DNA from: a bacterium
Lineage (GTDB): Bacteria; UBP15; UBA6099
Assembly (NCBI GenBank): GCA_029564595.1
Contig: JAKQPS010000129.1
Location: forward strand, 1-29,314
Direction: 5' to 3'
Length of the DNA stretch: 29,314 nt
Shown: piece after piece, positions 15,883 through 24,923 of the stretch
How positions within the stretch are numbered: position 1 is the first letter of the stretch
Layout: each line of letters opens with the position of its first letter
Notes under the pieces: model-generated
The model's input: only the letters and a program-made list of their open reading frames with translations
Databases searched by the model: none
Told to the model about the DNA's origin: nothing
Translations under genes and position numbers: made by a program

Positions 15883-17634
15883 CTATTTTCTTATGTCTTT
15901 AAGATGCAGTTTCGGTCTGGGCCTGCCCCCGAACGCGTCTTCTTTCAGGACGTAGGCGATGTCTATATTCTCGCCCATAAGCTGGTCGGGGGACCAGTTG
16001 TTGCAGAACCTGAACCCGATGCAATCCTGAACGGAGTTGCCTTTGCCGACGCGGATTTGCAGATGGCTGTTGTCTGCGCCGACGGCGCGGCACATCAGGA
16101 CTGAGACGCCGATGGAGGCGAAGACAGGTTCCGGGTTGCCGACGCCGAAGGGTTTGAGTCTGCGGCACTGGCGGATGAGTTCGAGGTTGGCCGAATTGAG
16201 GGAGAGTTCGGCGTCGATGCGAAGGTCTGACGCGGCGGAGCGGCCTTCTGCGCTCTGCGCGGCCATGCGGTTCATTTCGGCTTTGAACGCGGAGATGTTT
16301 TTCTCGTAGATTTTCATGCCCGCCGCGAGGGCGTGCCCGCCGAAAGTTATCAGCAGTTCGGAGCAGGCGGACAGGGCCTGAAACACGTCGAATCCGGGGA
16401 CGCTGCGCATTGTTGCTTGGCATACTCGACCCAACTCCGGGTGGGGCGATTTCATGTCTTGCGGGTTTTTCGACAGGGTGGCCAGAGCGACGGGCCGGCG
16501 TCGGGTCTCCATCAGTTTTGAGGCCACCACTCCCATGATGCCGATTTGCCACGAAGGGTCGAACATGACGATGAACGAGCCGCCGCCGTCGTCGTCGGAC
16601 GACTTTATGGCCGCCGCCGCGCTTTCGAAGACGCGGTTTTCCTGAACCATGCGGCGTTTGTTCTGGTCGTCGAGTTTGCGGGCGAGCAACCGTGCGCGCT
16701 CCGGGGATTTCGCCAGCAGAAGCTCGACACCCGCGCGCGGCCTCCACACGCGGCCCGCCGCGTTTATCCGGGGAGCCAGCCCGAAACTGATGTGGTCCGT
16801 CTCCATCTCCGTCCGCTCGCCTATGCCCGCCACTTCCAGCAGACTGTATATGCCGAGATGTCGGCTCTTGGGCATCTTTGCCAGCCCGTAGTTTGCGAAA
16901 AACCTGTTCTCATCGACAAGCGGAACCATGTCCGCAACAGTGCCGAGCGCCACGAACTCGCCATATCTTTCCAGCATGGTTTCCATCGGGACGCCACGGG
17001 CCTCGCCGACGGCGGCGGCCAGTTTGAACGCCACCCCAACCCCCGCAAGCTCCCTGAAGGGGTACTGCGAGTCCGCCCGTTTAGGATTTATCACCGCCAC
17101 TGCGTCCGGCAGTTGCTCCGGCGGCTCGTGGTGGTCGGTGACTATCACGTCCACACCAAGCTCTCTGGCGAGTTGGATTTCCTTAAATGCGGTGACTCCG
17201 GTGTCAACGGTGATGACAAGGCCGTAGCCCGCTGTGCCTGTCTTTCTGACCACGTCGGAACTGATGCCGTAGCCCTCAATGTCGCGTTCTGGGATGTAGT
17301 AGCGGACATGGCCGCCGAGGGATTCGAGAAAGGAGACGAGCAGGGCGGTCGAAGTGATGCCGTCCACATCGTAGTCGCCGAAAATGAGTATGCGCTCGTG
17401 GTTGTCGAGCGCGCGCAGGACACGCTCCACCGCCGGGGCCATATCATGAAAAAGGGCGGGGCTGTGCATGTCGTCCGCCGATGGGTTCATGAAAGAGAGC
17501 GCCTCATCGACGGAAGAGACGCCCCGGTTGGCGAGCGCGCGCGCCGCCGGTTCGGGCATCTCGAGCTTATTGCTCAAGTTTTTCGCGACGGCTGTGTCGG
17601 GGTCGCGAAACTGCCAGTTATATAAAGATTTCAT
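15883..17634 (-). CDS. recJ: Single-stranded-DNA-specific exonuclease RecJ
   Basis: A 583-residue DHH-family nuclease of usual RecJ length. Motifs: D87-Y-D89-V-D91-G (GDYDVDG), VDTGVTA, T-D167-H168-H169, a [10 protein letters not shown] segment, and the DHHA1 motif GGHALAAG followed by a C-terminal OB-type region ending LHLKDIRK. It degrades 5' ends of single-stranded DNA in recombination and mismatch repair, using Mn or Mg. The ATG at 17634 has no strong RBS. A 229-bp gap separates it from secF, so transcription could restart there, but no convincing promoter was found. The gap contains a GC-rich hairpin close to the secF stop. Confidence 0.94.
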   Translation of the reverse strand: MKSLYNWQFRDPDTAVAKNLSNKLEMPEPAARALANRGVSSVDEALSFMNPSADDMHSPALFHDMAPAVERVLRALDNHERILIFGDYDVDGITSTALLVSFLESLGGHVRYYIPERDIEGYGISSDVVRKTGTAGYGLVITVDTGVTAFKEIQLARELGVDVIVTDHHEPPEQLPDAVAVINPKRADSQYPFRELAGVGVAFKLAAAVGEARGVPMETMLERYGEFVALGTVADMVPLVDENRFFANYGLAKMPKSRHLGIYSLLEVAGIGERTEMETDHISFGLAPRINAAGRVWRPRAGVELLLAKSPERARLLARKLDDQNKRRMVQENRVFESAAAAIKSSDDDGGGSFIVMFDPSWQIGIMGVVASKLMETRRRPVALATLSKNPQDMKSPHPELGRVCQATMRSVPGFDVFQALSACSELLITFGGHALAAGMKIYEKNISAFKAEMNRMAAQSAEGRSAASDLRIDAELSLNSANLELIRQCRRLKPFGVGNPEPVFASIGVSVLMCRAVGADNSHLQIRVGKGNSVQDCIGFRFCNNWSPDQLMGENIDIAYVLKEDAFGGRPRPKLHLKDIRK

Positions 17635-17832
17635 TCTGCTGCGGCTGCGCCGGGCGCGCGGCTTGGAGGCGGAGATTCTGACTGCGGCTTTCGGGTTTCA
17701 ATGGCGGAGTCGCTCATCGATGTTTAGATGCCTTGAGCGTCGGGGGCAAAGACTTTATCGAGAGTCGGAATTCGTCCCGGCGATGGTCGTCCTTTCGATT
17801 TATATAAAAACGAATTGTAAACTTATTCGGAA

Positions 17833-17852
17833 GGCGCGCCCCGGAGCGCGCC
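17833..17852 (-). other. GC-rich hairpin after secF
   Basis: GGCGCGC (17833-17839) pairs with GCGCGCC (17846-17852) around a 6-nt loop, 11 bp downstream of the secF stop. On the minus strand the hairpin is followed by TTCCGAATAAGTTT. The T-tract is poor, so it is at best a weak terminator between secF and recJ. Confidence 0.35.
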
Positions 17853-17863
17853 CGCGCCCGGCG

Positions 17864-19213
17864 TCACCGCCTGCGCTGTTTGCCGTGCTTCTTGTTGTCT
17901 TTCTTCTTTTTGTCGTCTTCCACAGAGTCCTGAGAAGCGGTCTGGGGCGCGCGAGGCGCGGAGGACGCCGCAGGAGCGGCTTTCTCCCGCCTTGTTTCTC
18001 TTTCCTGAACCGGGGCCGGAGCGGAGGCTTTCTTCGACTTGCTTCCGGCCGTTTGCGGCGCGCTTGCCGCGCCCTTCTTCGACTCGAACGTCTTGAACAG
18101 GTACACCATCGGAGCTGCGAGGAATATCGACGAGTATCCGCCCGCGAACACGCCCACGCACATGCCGAGCGCGAAGTCTTTTATGCTCTGTCCGCCGAGC
18201 AACAGGATGGCCACTATCGCCATTTGCGTCGTCAACATGGTGTTTATCGAACGCGCCATGGTTTCCCAAAGGCTCGTGTTCACCACGGCGTCGAGCGACA
18301 TCTTTTTGTTTTTCCTTATGTTTTCCCGCATCCGGTCAAAAATGATTATCGTATCGTTTATAGAGTAACCGAAGACTGTAAGGATTATCGCCACGAACGC
18401 GCTGTTCACTTCAAGCTGGAAAATCGAGTAGAAGCCGATGGTGATGATACAGTCGTGGAGCAGGGCGATGATGCCCGCGACGGCGTACCAGAACTCGAAC
18501 CTGATAGAAATATAGATAAGCATGCACACGATAGCGATGATAAGGGCGGTCGCGGCATTGTTGCGAAGCTCGATTCCGAACACCGGATCCACTTTGTCCT
18601 CGCGGGTGAACTGGCGGAATCCGCCAAGCCCGTCGTAGAGGGCGGTCGCGAGTTTCTTCTGGTCCTCTTTTTTATCTATTCCGTTAAACCTGAAAGACAT
18701 GTTGTAGCGAAGGACATCGCCTTCTTCAACCGGCGGGACTTCTTCCATGTCGACGAGTGTGACGGCGTCTTCAGGGAACCCGGCTTTTTTCAGGACGTCT
18801 TTGAGTTTGGAGGCTTTTATCTGGTCCTGCATCCGTAGGAGTTTGAAGGAGGCCGGGTCGATCTCGTGGAACTCGACGTTGAAAGCGATGAGCAGGGAAC
18901 GGATTTTTTCGCCGAATGCGATGGCTTTTTGGGGGTCGGCGAACTCTTCCGTCTTGACGGTGAACTCGTAGCCGCCCGCCATTATCTGCACGGGGTTGTG
19001 TTTGATATCGAAGGGAGCCATGACTTTTTCGACATCGGCTGTTTTCACCGGAACGCCTGTCTGGAACCAAAGTATGCGTCCGCCGGTGAAGTCGATGCCG
19101 TAGTTGAGCTTGCGAATCCCTAAAGACGCCAGCCCGGTCGCCATGAATATCAGCGCGATGGCGAACCACACGTAGCGGGTTTTTATGAAGTCTAATCTGA
19201 TTCTGGTCTGCAC
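17864..19213 (-). CDS. secF: Protein translocase subunit SecF with basic C-terminal tail
   Basis: A 449-residue inner-membrane protein: first transmembrane helix at about 14-32, NYGIDFTGG motif, a periplasmic domain, then the RND-type five-helix block (LIIAIVCMLIYISIRFEFWY, GYSINDTIIIFDRMREN, MALT-like TTQMAIVAILLLGG). With SecD it uses the proton gradient to assist late steps of Sec export. Residues 377-449 form a low-complexity Ala/Pro/Lys/Arg tail ending KKKKDNKKHGKQRRR, which is longer than in most SecF proteins. The GTG start at 19213 has AGGAGG 9 bases upstream. secD ends 31 bp before it. Confidence 0.93.
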   Translation of the reverse strand: MQTRIRLDFIKTRYVWFAIALIFMATGLASLGIRKLNYGIDFTGGRILWFQTGVPVKTADVEKVMAPFDIKHNPVQIMAGGYEFTVKTEEFADPQKAIAFGEKIRSLLIAFNVEFHEIDPASFKLLRMQDQIKASKLKDVLKKAGFPEDAVTLVDMEEVPPVEEGDVLRYNMSFRFNGIDKKEDQKKLATALYDGLGGFRQFTREDKVDPVFGIELRNNAATALIIAIVCMLIYISIRFEFWYAVAGIIALLHDCIITIGFYSIFQLEVNSAFVAIILTVFGYSINDTIIIFDRMRENIRKNKKMSLDAVVNTSLWETMARSINTMLTTQMAIVAILLLGGQSIKDFALGMCVGVFAGGYSSIFLAAPMVYLFKTFESKKGAASAPQTAGSKSKKASAPAPVQERETRREKAAPAASSAPRAPQTASQDSVEDDKKKKDNKKHGKQRRR

Positions 19214-19244
19214 TTTTTAAAGCCTCCTGTCAATCTTCGGAATA

Positions 19245-20600
19245 TCAATGAGCCGCAGCCGACCGCTGATCCTGCTTTGAGGGGCGGACGCCGTATAGCG
19301 AGAGCGACTGCAACCCTTTTGAGTTCGATGCCAGCATGAGAAGGACGCGGGTTACTATCAGCGCCGAGAACATGCCGACCACTATGCCTAAGCTGATGGT
19401 GACGGCGAAGCCCCGGATCGGGCCTGTGCCGAACGCGTACAGGACCGCCGTGGCGATGAGCGTTGTGACGTTGCCGTCGAGAATGGCGGTAAACGCGCGG
19501 GAGAACCCGGCGTCTAGGGCCGCCTTTAGTGTTTTGCCGATACGCAACTCTTCCTTGAGCCGCTCAAATATGATTATGTTCGCGTCCACCGCCATGCCGA
19601 TGGAAAGTATGAGGCCGGCTATGCCGGGCAGGGTGAGCGTGGCGTTCACCAGCGATAGCATCCCGAACACCACGATGATGTAAAAAGCCATCGCCACGTC
19701 GGCTAGAGCGCCGGGCAGTTTGTAGTAAAGGAGCATAAACGCGAAAACCAAGACGACGCCGAGGATGAGGGCGTAAGAACTCTGGCGTATGGACGCCGCG
19801 CCGAGGGTCGGCCCGACCACCCGCTTCTCAAGCACTTCCACCATCACCGGCAGCCGCCCCGCGTTCAACTGGTTGACCAGCTCGCGGACCTGTTTCTCGG
19901 TGAAGTTGCCTTCGATGATGCCGGTTCCGCCGAAGATGGCGGTCTGTATCACCGGGCAGGAAATCATCACGCCGTCGAGCGCGATGCAGAGATATTTGTC
20001 GATGTTGCGGGCGGTGAACTTGCCGAACTCGTCAGCCGCCGCCTTTTTGAACTCAAACTCGACCACGGGGCGTCCGTATTTGAAGCCGACGCGCGCCGAC
20101 GCGAGGTCGTCTCCTGAAAACACCACTTTCGCGTTTTCTGGCTTCTCGGTTCCGGCTTCCCAGAACTGGCCGCGGCTGTCCAAGAACTCCAGCCAAGCCA
20201 TACTGACCAGATGCCGTTCAACCTGATCGGCGTCCTGTTCGCCCGATATCTCGACCAGAACCCGGTTCGTGCCCTGCTTCTGGATGGTGATTTCGCGGAC
20301 GCCGTCCGGGTCGAGCCTGTTTCGCAGGACTTCGATAAGCCCCTGAACCTTTTCGTCCGTCAGAAGCTCGTTTTTCGGCGGCAGGGCCTGCACCAAGAAG
20401 TGCACTCCGCCCTGCAGGTCCAGTCCGAGGTTCACAGGGAACTTCTTGGACTTGACCGTCCTTTCCACCATCTCGTCCCCGACCTTGACCTTCTCGACTT
20501 TCGTCTCGATGTCCGTCAGGAAGCGGACTGTGAGCAGTCCCGCGAAAAGAAGCGCGACCGCCGCAATCAGGATAACCTGCGGTAAAAGTTTTTTCTGCAT
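19245..20600 (-). CDS. secD: Protein translocase subunit SecD
   Basis: A 451-residue membrane protein: N-terminal helix (PQVILIAAVALLFAGLL), LGLDLQGGVHFLVQ signature, periplasmic P1 base and head regions (VLRNRLDPDGV, then GDDLASARVGF), GPTLGAASIRQS, and five further helices including LSIGMAVDANIIIFERLKEE. It works with SecF, encoded next. The ATG at 20600 (MQKKLL) is selected because GGGAG is 8 bases upstream. The frame extends to 20639, but those 13 residues (MRGGGFRRPGVEG) precede the RBS and lack support. It is first in the secD-secF-recJ-apt-relA series. Confidence 0.93.
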   Translation of the reverse strand: MQKKLLPQVILIAAVALLFAGLLTVRFLTDIETKVEKVKVGDEMVERTVKSKKFPVNLGLDLQGGVHFLVQALPPKNELLTDEKVQGLIEVLRNRLDPDGVREITIQKQGTNRVLVEISGEQDADQVERHLVSMAWLEFLDSRGQFWEAGTEKPENAKVVFSGDDLASARVGFKYGRPVVEFEFKKAAADEFGKFTARNIDKYLCIALDGVMISCPVIQTAIFGGTGIIEGNFTEKQVRELVNQLNAGRLPVMVEVLEKRVVGPTLGAASIRQSSYALILGVVLVFAFMLLYYKLPGALADVAMAFYIIVVFGMLSLVNATLTLPGIAGLILSIGMAVDANIIIFERLKEELRIGKTLKAALDAGFSRAFTAILDGNVTTLIATAVLYAFGTGPIRGFAVTISLGIVVGMFSALIVTRVLLMLASNSKGLQSLSLYGVRPSKQDQRSAAAH

Positions 20601-20659
20601 GCCTTCCACTCCCGGGCGGCGAAAGCCGCCGCCGCGCAATTTTTAACCCACATTCAAGC

Positions 20660-20683
20660 CGGAACCGGCTCTCCCCGGTTCCG
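20660..20683 (-). promoter_or_regulatory. Hairpin in the secD 5' leader
   Basis: CGGAACCGG (20660-20668) pairs perfectly over 9 bp with CCGGTTCCG (20675-20683), loop 6 nt. It begins about 6 nt after the predicted secD transcription start and ends about 60 nt before the ATG. No T-tract follows on either strand, so it is more likely a leader structure or protein site than a terminator of the glycyl radical operon. Confidence 0.4.
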
Positions 20684-20695
20684 TAACATCAAAGT

Positions 20696-20724
20696 ATTCT
20701 ATTTGAATTCCATCCCTATATCAA
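20696..20724 (-). promoter_or_regulatory. secD operon promoter
   Basis: On the minus strand, TTGATA (20724-20719) and TAGAAT (20701-20696) are separated by 17 bp, each five of six to consensus. The leader to the ATG at 20600 would be about 90 nt. It lies in the 186-bp gap after the glycyl radical enzyme gene. No clear terminator for that operon was seen, so readthrough into secD is possible. Confidence 0.72.
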
Positions 20725-20786
20725 CAGGAGATTTAAATTTTGCGCATAGCAAAAAAAGCGGTTTTCAATATTGTTAATGCATTCAA

Positions 20787-23288
20787 CTATATATCTCCGA
20801 AAGAAACCCGGTTGATGATATCGTCCTGAAGGGGGCGGCCGAGGTCGGTAAAATAGGCGCTGTAGCCGCTGACGCGCACAAGGAGTCCTTTGAAAGCCGC
20901 CGGGTCGCGTTGGGCGGCTCGCAGAGTTTCGTCGTCCACCACGTTGAATTGAACATGCGTTCCGCCCAGCGAAAAGTATCCCCGCAGCATGGCCTCGAAC
21001 TTCCGCCTGTTCTCTTCATTTTTAAATATGCCGGGCATCAACTTCATGTTTAGGGAACTGCCGTTTGTGATTTTAGAGTGTTCTAAAGAAGCGACGGAGC
21101 GCATGACGGCCGTGGGGCCGAGAGATTCCGAGCCGTTCACGGGCGACAGGCTGTTCGAGACGGGTTGTCCGGCGAGGCGTCCGTCTGGAGTCGCGCCCAG
21201 AAGGGAGCCGTCCAGCACGTGCATTCCGTAAGAGAAAAACCCCGGCCTGAACACCCCGCCTTTGCGGATGGATTTGTGTTTCGCAACTTCTTCGCAGAAC
21301 ATGGCCGCTATCCGGCGCGCCATGGCGTCCGCTTCGGGGTTGTCCGAGCCGTAGCGCGGTGTTCGGCTCGACAGAAACGCTCTCATTTTCTCGCGGCCTC
21401 TGAAATTTGTTTTCAGCGCGGCGGAGAGTTCCTTCATTGTGTGTTTTTTCTCGTCGAAAACGAATTTTTTGATGGCCGTCAGCGAATCGGCGACGGTTCC
21501 AAGGCCGCGCGCGCTGATGGAGGCGTAGTTGTATTTCGCCCCGCCTTGAGTCATGTCTTCGGCGTTCCTTATGCAGCCTTCGAGGGTGGCGGATATGAAT
21601 GGATTGTGGAACCCGGCGGCGTAAACTTCGTCTTTGGCGTTTACGCAGCGGGCGATGTGCGCGACGGTGAAGCTCAACTGCCGACGGAAAGCGTCTAAGA
21701 ACTGCTCGAAGGTGTTGAATGTGGAGGGGTCTCCCGTTCGCGGGCCTGCGCGGCGGCCAACCATCCTTATTCTTCCTTGCGTGAAAACCATCTCAAGAAC
21801 GCCCGCCAGCGAGATGTCGTTGCCGGAGGTGCAGCCGAAAGTGTTTCCCTGCGATGTCGGCTCCACGCACCCGATTATCGTGTAGTCTCTCGCGTCTTCA
21901 GCGGAACAGCCTAGCTTTTCCAGCATCGGGATTATGACATCGTCGTTGAACAGAGCGAGTCCCGACGTGGCCGCGTGGACTTCCGAAATCTTCGCGAGGA
22001 ATTCCGGTGGCGTCTTAGAACTGATCCGGACTGAATACGAGTTGCTCATGCCTTCAATATTTTTCACCGCGTCGAGGAATATGATGGAGAGGTCGTTTGA
22101 GGCGTCTTGACCGTCGGGGCCGACGCCGCCGAAGGTGGGAGCCATGCTGTCCGCGCCCATTTCCGACCCGGAATTTTTTCCAAATGAGGGCAGGGGAATG
22201 AGATTGACGCTCAATTTGATGAGGAGTTCCTCGACGAGTTCGAGGGCGCGGGCTTCGGACAGCGCGCCGGATTCAACATCTTTTTTGTAGAAGGGAAATA
22301 GTATTTGGTCTAGCCGTCCGACGGCGCAGATGCCTGCCAGACCGTAGCTGATTCCGCACATGACTTGCGTGAGCCATAAGGAATGGACGGCTTCGTGGAA
22401 AGATTCTGGCGGGAGCCACGGAGCGCGCGATGTGTGCCGGGCGATAAGGAGGAGTTCTTCTTTCCTCGCGGGGTCTGGATGGTTCTCCGCCATCCGCGCG
22501 GCCAAATCGGAATATCTTTTCGCAAACATTCGCGCCGCTTCGCAACAGATTATCGTCGCTTCGAGGAATCGCTTTCCGTCTTCTGTCGCGGGCTGTTCGA
22601 GTCTGCGCGCCGCCATATCCCGCAGCCCCCGAAACCCGTGGCGGACAACATTGTTGTGCCCGATCACAAGATGTCCCTGCGTGTCGAACACGTTGTTCAC
22701 CATGTTGGGGTTGTTCACGGGAAGCTCCGCCGCCGAGCGGGGCAGAGCGCGCCAGCGTCCTTTGGCGAACACTGACAGGCTTTCCGCCAGCCGGGCCGCT
22801 CCGAAGCTTCTGACGAGATCGAACAGCGCGAACGGCGTGAAACCCGGCTTGATGATAAGGCCGTCGCGCTCGAAGAGGCGGCGCTTGCCGTCCCGGACGG
22901 TCTTCCCTCTCCAATAAGGCAATATGTCGTTAAGCAACTCTTTTCTGTCGTCGGGGTCTATGCGGTACGGCCTGTCCGGTCGGTTCAGCAGGTTCTCGAT
23001 GTCCATTTCGAGAACGAGATTCATCTCCCCGCGTTCCACGGGAAGCAGCGTTCCGACGAGCGCGCTGTTGTGGTTGCCGGCTATAAGCTCCTCGTCGAGT
23101 ATGAAAACGGTTTTCTTCCGGAGCGCATTCTCAAACGCTTTCGCCGCGCGGATGGACGGATGCTCTCCTTCCGTCTGCCGGTAGGACTCGGTCACATATC
23201 TCGCCCGCTCAACGCAGATAGTGTACTGTTCGTCGAGAATATTCTTCCTGAGGCGCTGAGTCCGCGATTTCTTTTCGGCAACCGTCAT
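20787..23288 (-). CDS. Glycyl radical enzyme of the dehydratase/lyase type, substrate unknown
   Basis: An 833-residue PFL-like protein with the usual N-terminal PFL domain and C-terminal Gly-radical domain. The thiyl cysteine is C474 in GCVEP (C474-V-E476-P), the pattern of glycerol and propanediol dehydratases, choline TMA-lyase and hydroxyproline dehydratase. The radical glycine is G808 in RVSGYSAYFTDL. H206 in TQGHLVIG aligns, from memory, with the substrate-binding His of glycerol dehydratase. The segment before GRLDQ reads GISYGLAGICAV and lacks the E-S-x-G-x-x-x-S pattern remembered for polyol dehydratases. The substrate pocket therefore probably differs. It is oxygen-sensitive and needs a radical-SAM activase, which is not encoded in this window. 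There is no microcompartment-type N-terminal extension. GGGGAG lies 7 bases before the ATG, and the FGGY kinase gene ends 16 bp upstream. Last gene of the operon. Confidence 0.9.
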   Translation of the reverse strand: MTVAEKKSRTQRLRKNILDEQYTICVERARYVTESYRQTEGEHPSIRAAKAFENALRKKTVFILDEELIAGNHNSALVGTLLPVERGEMNLVLEMDIENLLNRPDRPYRIDPDDRKELLNDILPYWRGKTVRDGKRRLFERDGLIIKPGFTPFALFDLVRSFGAARLAESLSVFAKGRWRALPRSAAELPVNNPNMVNNVFDTQGHLVIGHNNVVRHGFRGLRDMAARRLEQPATEDGKRFLEATIICCEAARMFAKRYSDLAARMAENHPDPARKEELLLIARHTSRAPWLPPESFHEAVHSLWLTQVMCGISYGLAGICAVGRLDQILFPFYKKDVESGALSEARALELVEELLIKLSVNLIPLPSFGKNSGSEMGADSMAPTFGGVGPDGQDASNDLSIIFLDAVKNIEGMSNSYSVRISSKTPPEFLAKISEVHAATSGLALFNDDVIIPMLEKLGCSAEDARDYTIIGCVEPTSQGNTFGCTSGNDISLAGVLEMVFTQGRIRMVGRRAGPRTGDPSTFNTFEQFLDAFRRQLSFTVAHIARCVNAKDEVYAAGFHNPFISATLEGCIRNAEDMTQGGAKYNYASISARGLGTVADSLTAIKKFVFDEKKHTMKELSAALKTNFRGREKMRAFLSSRTPRYGSDNPEADAMARRIAAMFCEEVAKHKSIRKGGVFRPGFFSYGMHVLDGSLLGATPDGRLAGQPVSNSLSPVNGSESLGPTAVMRSVASLEHSKITNGSSLNMKLMPGIFKNEENRRKFEAMLRGYFSLGGTHVQFNVVDDETLRAAQRDPAAFKGLLVRVSGYSAYFTDLGRPLQDDIINRVSFGDI

Positions 23289-23304
23289 GTCGATGCTCCC
23301 CTCG

Positions 23305-24885
23305 TCAGCATCCCTTTTCGGGGTATCCGGTTATCTGTTGCATCTCTTTGAAAATGGGAAGCAGTTGTTTGTAGATTTTAGTGTAAACCCGGTCATAGAG
23401 GGCGGAGTATAGGGCGACGTTTTTCGGGATAGGTTCAAAAATGTCGCCGGGGCGGGTCATGGCGGCGACGGCGTCGTCGAAGCCGTTGAAAAAACCGAGA
23501 CCTACCGCGGCGACGATGGCGGCTCCGAGAGCTGAAGCCTCGTGAGTGTGAGGTCTCTGCGCGGGCATCCCGAACACGTCAGCGCATATCTGCATGGCCG
23601 AAGAGCTTTGAGAGCCTCCGCCGGACACGCGCAACCCAGTTATTGGAATCTTATTCCTTTTCTCAGTCAGTTGCGCGCCTTCTTTCAGGGCGAAAACCAG
23701 TCCTTCAAGTATGGCTCGGTAAAGGTGGGCGCGTTTGTGGAAGTCGCAGAAACCGATGACCGAGCCGCGCGCGCATCGGGCCTTTTCCGGAGCCGGAGTC
23801 CAGTACGGCTGGAGCGTCAGCCCCATCGACCCCGGCGGGATGTCCTTTATCAGAGCGTCGAGAAGTTGCTCGGGGGATACCCCTTTTTCGCCGGCTTCGA
23901 GGCGCTCCTGAAGCCCAAACTCCTCTTTGAACCATGTTATCATCCACGCGCCGCGCAACACGGCCACTTCGGTATAGTAGCGTCCCGGGACAGCCGAGGG
24001 ATACGGCGGCCAGAAAGGTTTTAATTCCACATATTTATCGTTCATCGTGTTAATTGTCGAAATGGTTCCGAAACTGATGCAGGCGTTTTCGGGGGAAACG
24101 CAACCCGCTCCGAGGATTTCGCAAGCTTTGTCGTTAGCCGCGGCGATGACTGGAAGTCCGGCGGGGATTCCGGTTTCTTCAGAAGCTTTGAGGGTCACAT
24201 TGCCCAGCAGTCCGGTCGGCGAAACCAGATCAGGCAGTTTTTCAAGCTCGATCGGGAACAATCTGTTCTTCGGATCGAACCGTCCCGCCCACCTTCCTTT
24301 TTTGATGCTGAACGGCACATAGCCGACTATGCTGCCGCTTGAATCCACGAACTCGCCTGTCAGCTTTAGCGCGAACCATCCGGACAGATAAATGTGTTTA
24401 TGGACGCGTTTCCAGATTTCCGGCTGATTCTGGCGAATCCAGTTTGATTCGCAATCGCGGATCGCGCCCTCAATGAGTTCTTCGTATTTAACCGCTTTCA
24501 GCAACGGGCGGAAGACCGAAGGGATGATGTTGCCGGAGTCGGCTTTGCGCTCGTCCAGCCAGACGATTGCCGGACGTAGCGGCGCTCCGCTTTTATCCAC
24601 GTCGATAAGCGTGTTCCGTTGAGTGGCGACCGCGACGCCCTTGATCGCGTCTTTTGATTTGCTGTTCCTTTCTAGAAGCTTTCGGCAAGAGCGGCAAAGC
24701 ATTTCCCAGAAATATTCCGGCCGCTGTTCGGCCCATCCCGGTTGCGGAGAGTAACAAAGCTCAATGGGCGTCTTCACCATATCGCGGATGTTGCCCTCGA
24801 AGTCGATCAGCGCGGCCCGTATCGATTGCGTTCCCGCGTCGATTGCGAGCGCCAGTTCCGCTTTTCCAATCCCTTTTCCAGCCAT
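23305..24885 (-). CDS. FGGY-family polyol/sugar kinase
   Basis: A 526-residue two-domain ASKHA kinase. The phosphate-binding loop is DAGTQS (from D16), then WAEQRPEYFW, AIVWLDER (W109), AANDKACE with the catalytic-type D252, an ISFGTIS loop, and adenosine motif SGGGSQSSS. Phosphorylation of a sugar or polyol by ATP is expected. Compared with GlpK (from memory), the RE pair that binds glycerol is R90-N91 here and GDQQ is replaced by NDKA. It is thus unlikely to be a plain glycerol kinase and may act on another polyol. The ATG at 24885 is chosen because AAGG is 7 bases upstream; an in-frame GTG lies 6 bases earlier. It sits 32 bp after the FAD oxidase gene. Confidence 0.87.
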   Translation of the reverse strand: MAGKGIGKAELALAIDAGTQSIRAALIDFEGNIRDMVKTPIELCYSPQPGWAEQRPEYFWEMLCRSCRKLLERNSKSKDAIKGVAVATQRNTLIDVDKSGAPLRPAIVWLDERKADSGNIIPSVFRPLLKAVKYEELIEGAIRDCESNWIRQNQPEIWKRVHKHIYLSGWFALKLTGEFVDSSGSIVGYVPFSIKKGRWAGRFDPKNRLFPIELEKLPDLVSPTGLLGNVTLKASEETGIPAGLPVIAAANDKACEILGAGCVSPENACISFGTISTINTMNDKYVELKPFWPPYPSAVPGRYYTEVAVLRGAWMITWFKEEFGLQERLEAGEKGVSPEQLLDALIKDIPPGSMGLTLQPYWTPAPEKARCARGSVIGFCDFHKRAHLYRAILEGLVFALKEGAQLTEKRNKIPITGLRVSGGGSQSSSAMQICADVFGMPAQRPHTHEASALGAAIVAAVGLGFFNGFDDAVAAMTRPGDIFEPIPKNVALYSALYDRVYTKIYKQLLPIFKEMQQITGYPEKGC

Positions 24886-24923
24886 GTCCACGCCTTTTAG
24901 GAATGACCGCGCATTCTGCCGGG

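Noticed and set aside
16546-17625. Plus-strand frame of 359 residues
   Set aside because: Antisense to recJ.
17468-18838. Plus-strand frame of 456 residues
   Set aside because: It is a long antisense shadow of secF and recJ caused by G+C-biased codons. Its composition (Arg, His, Val-rich stretches) matches no family.
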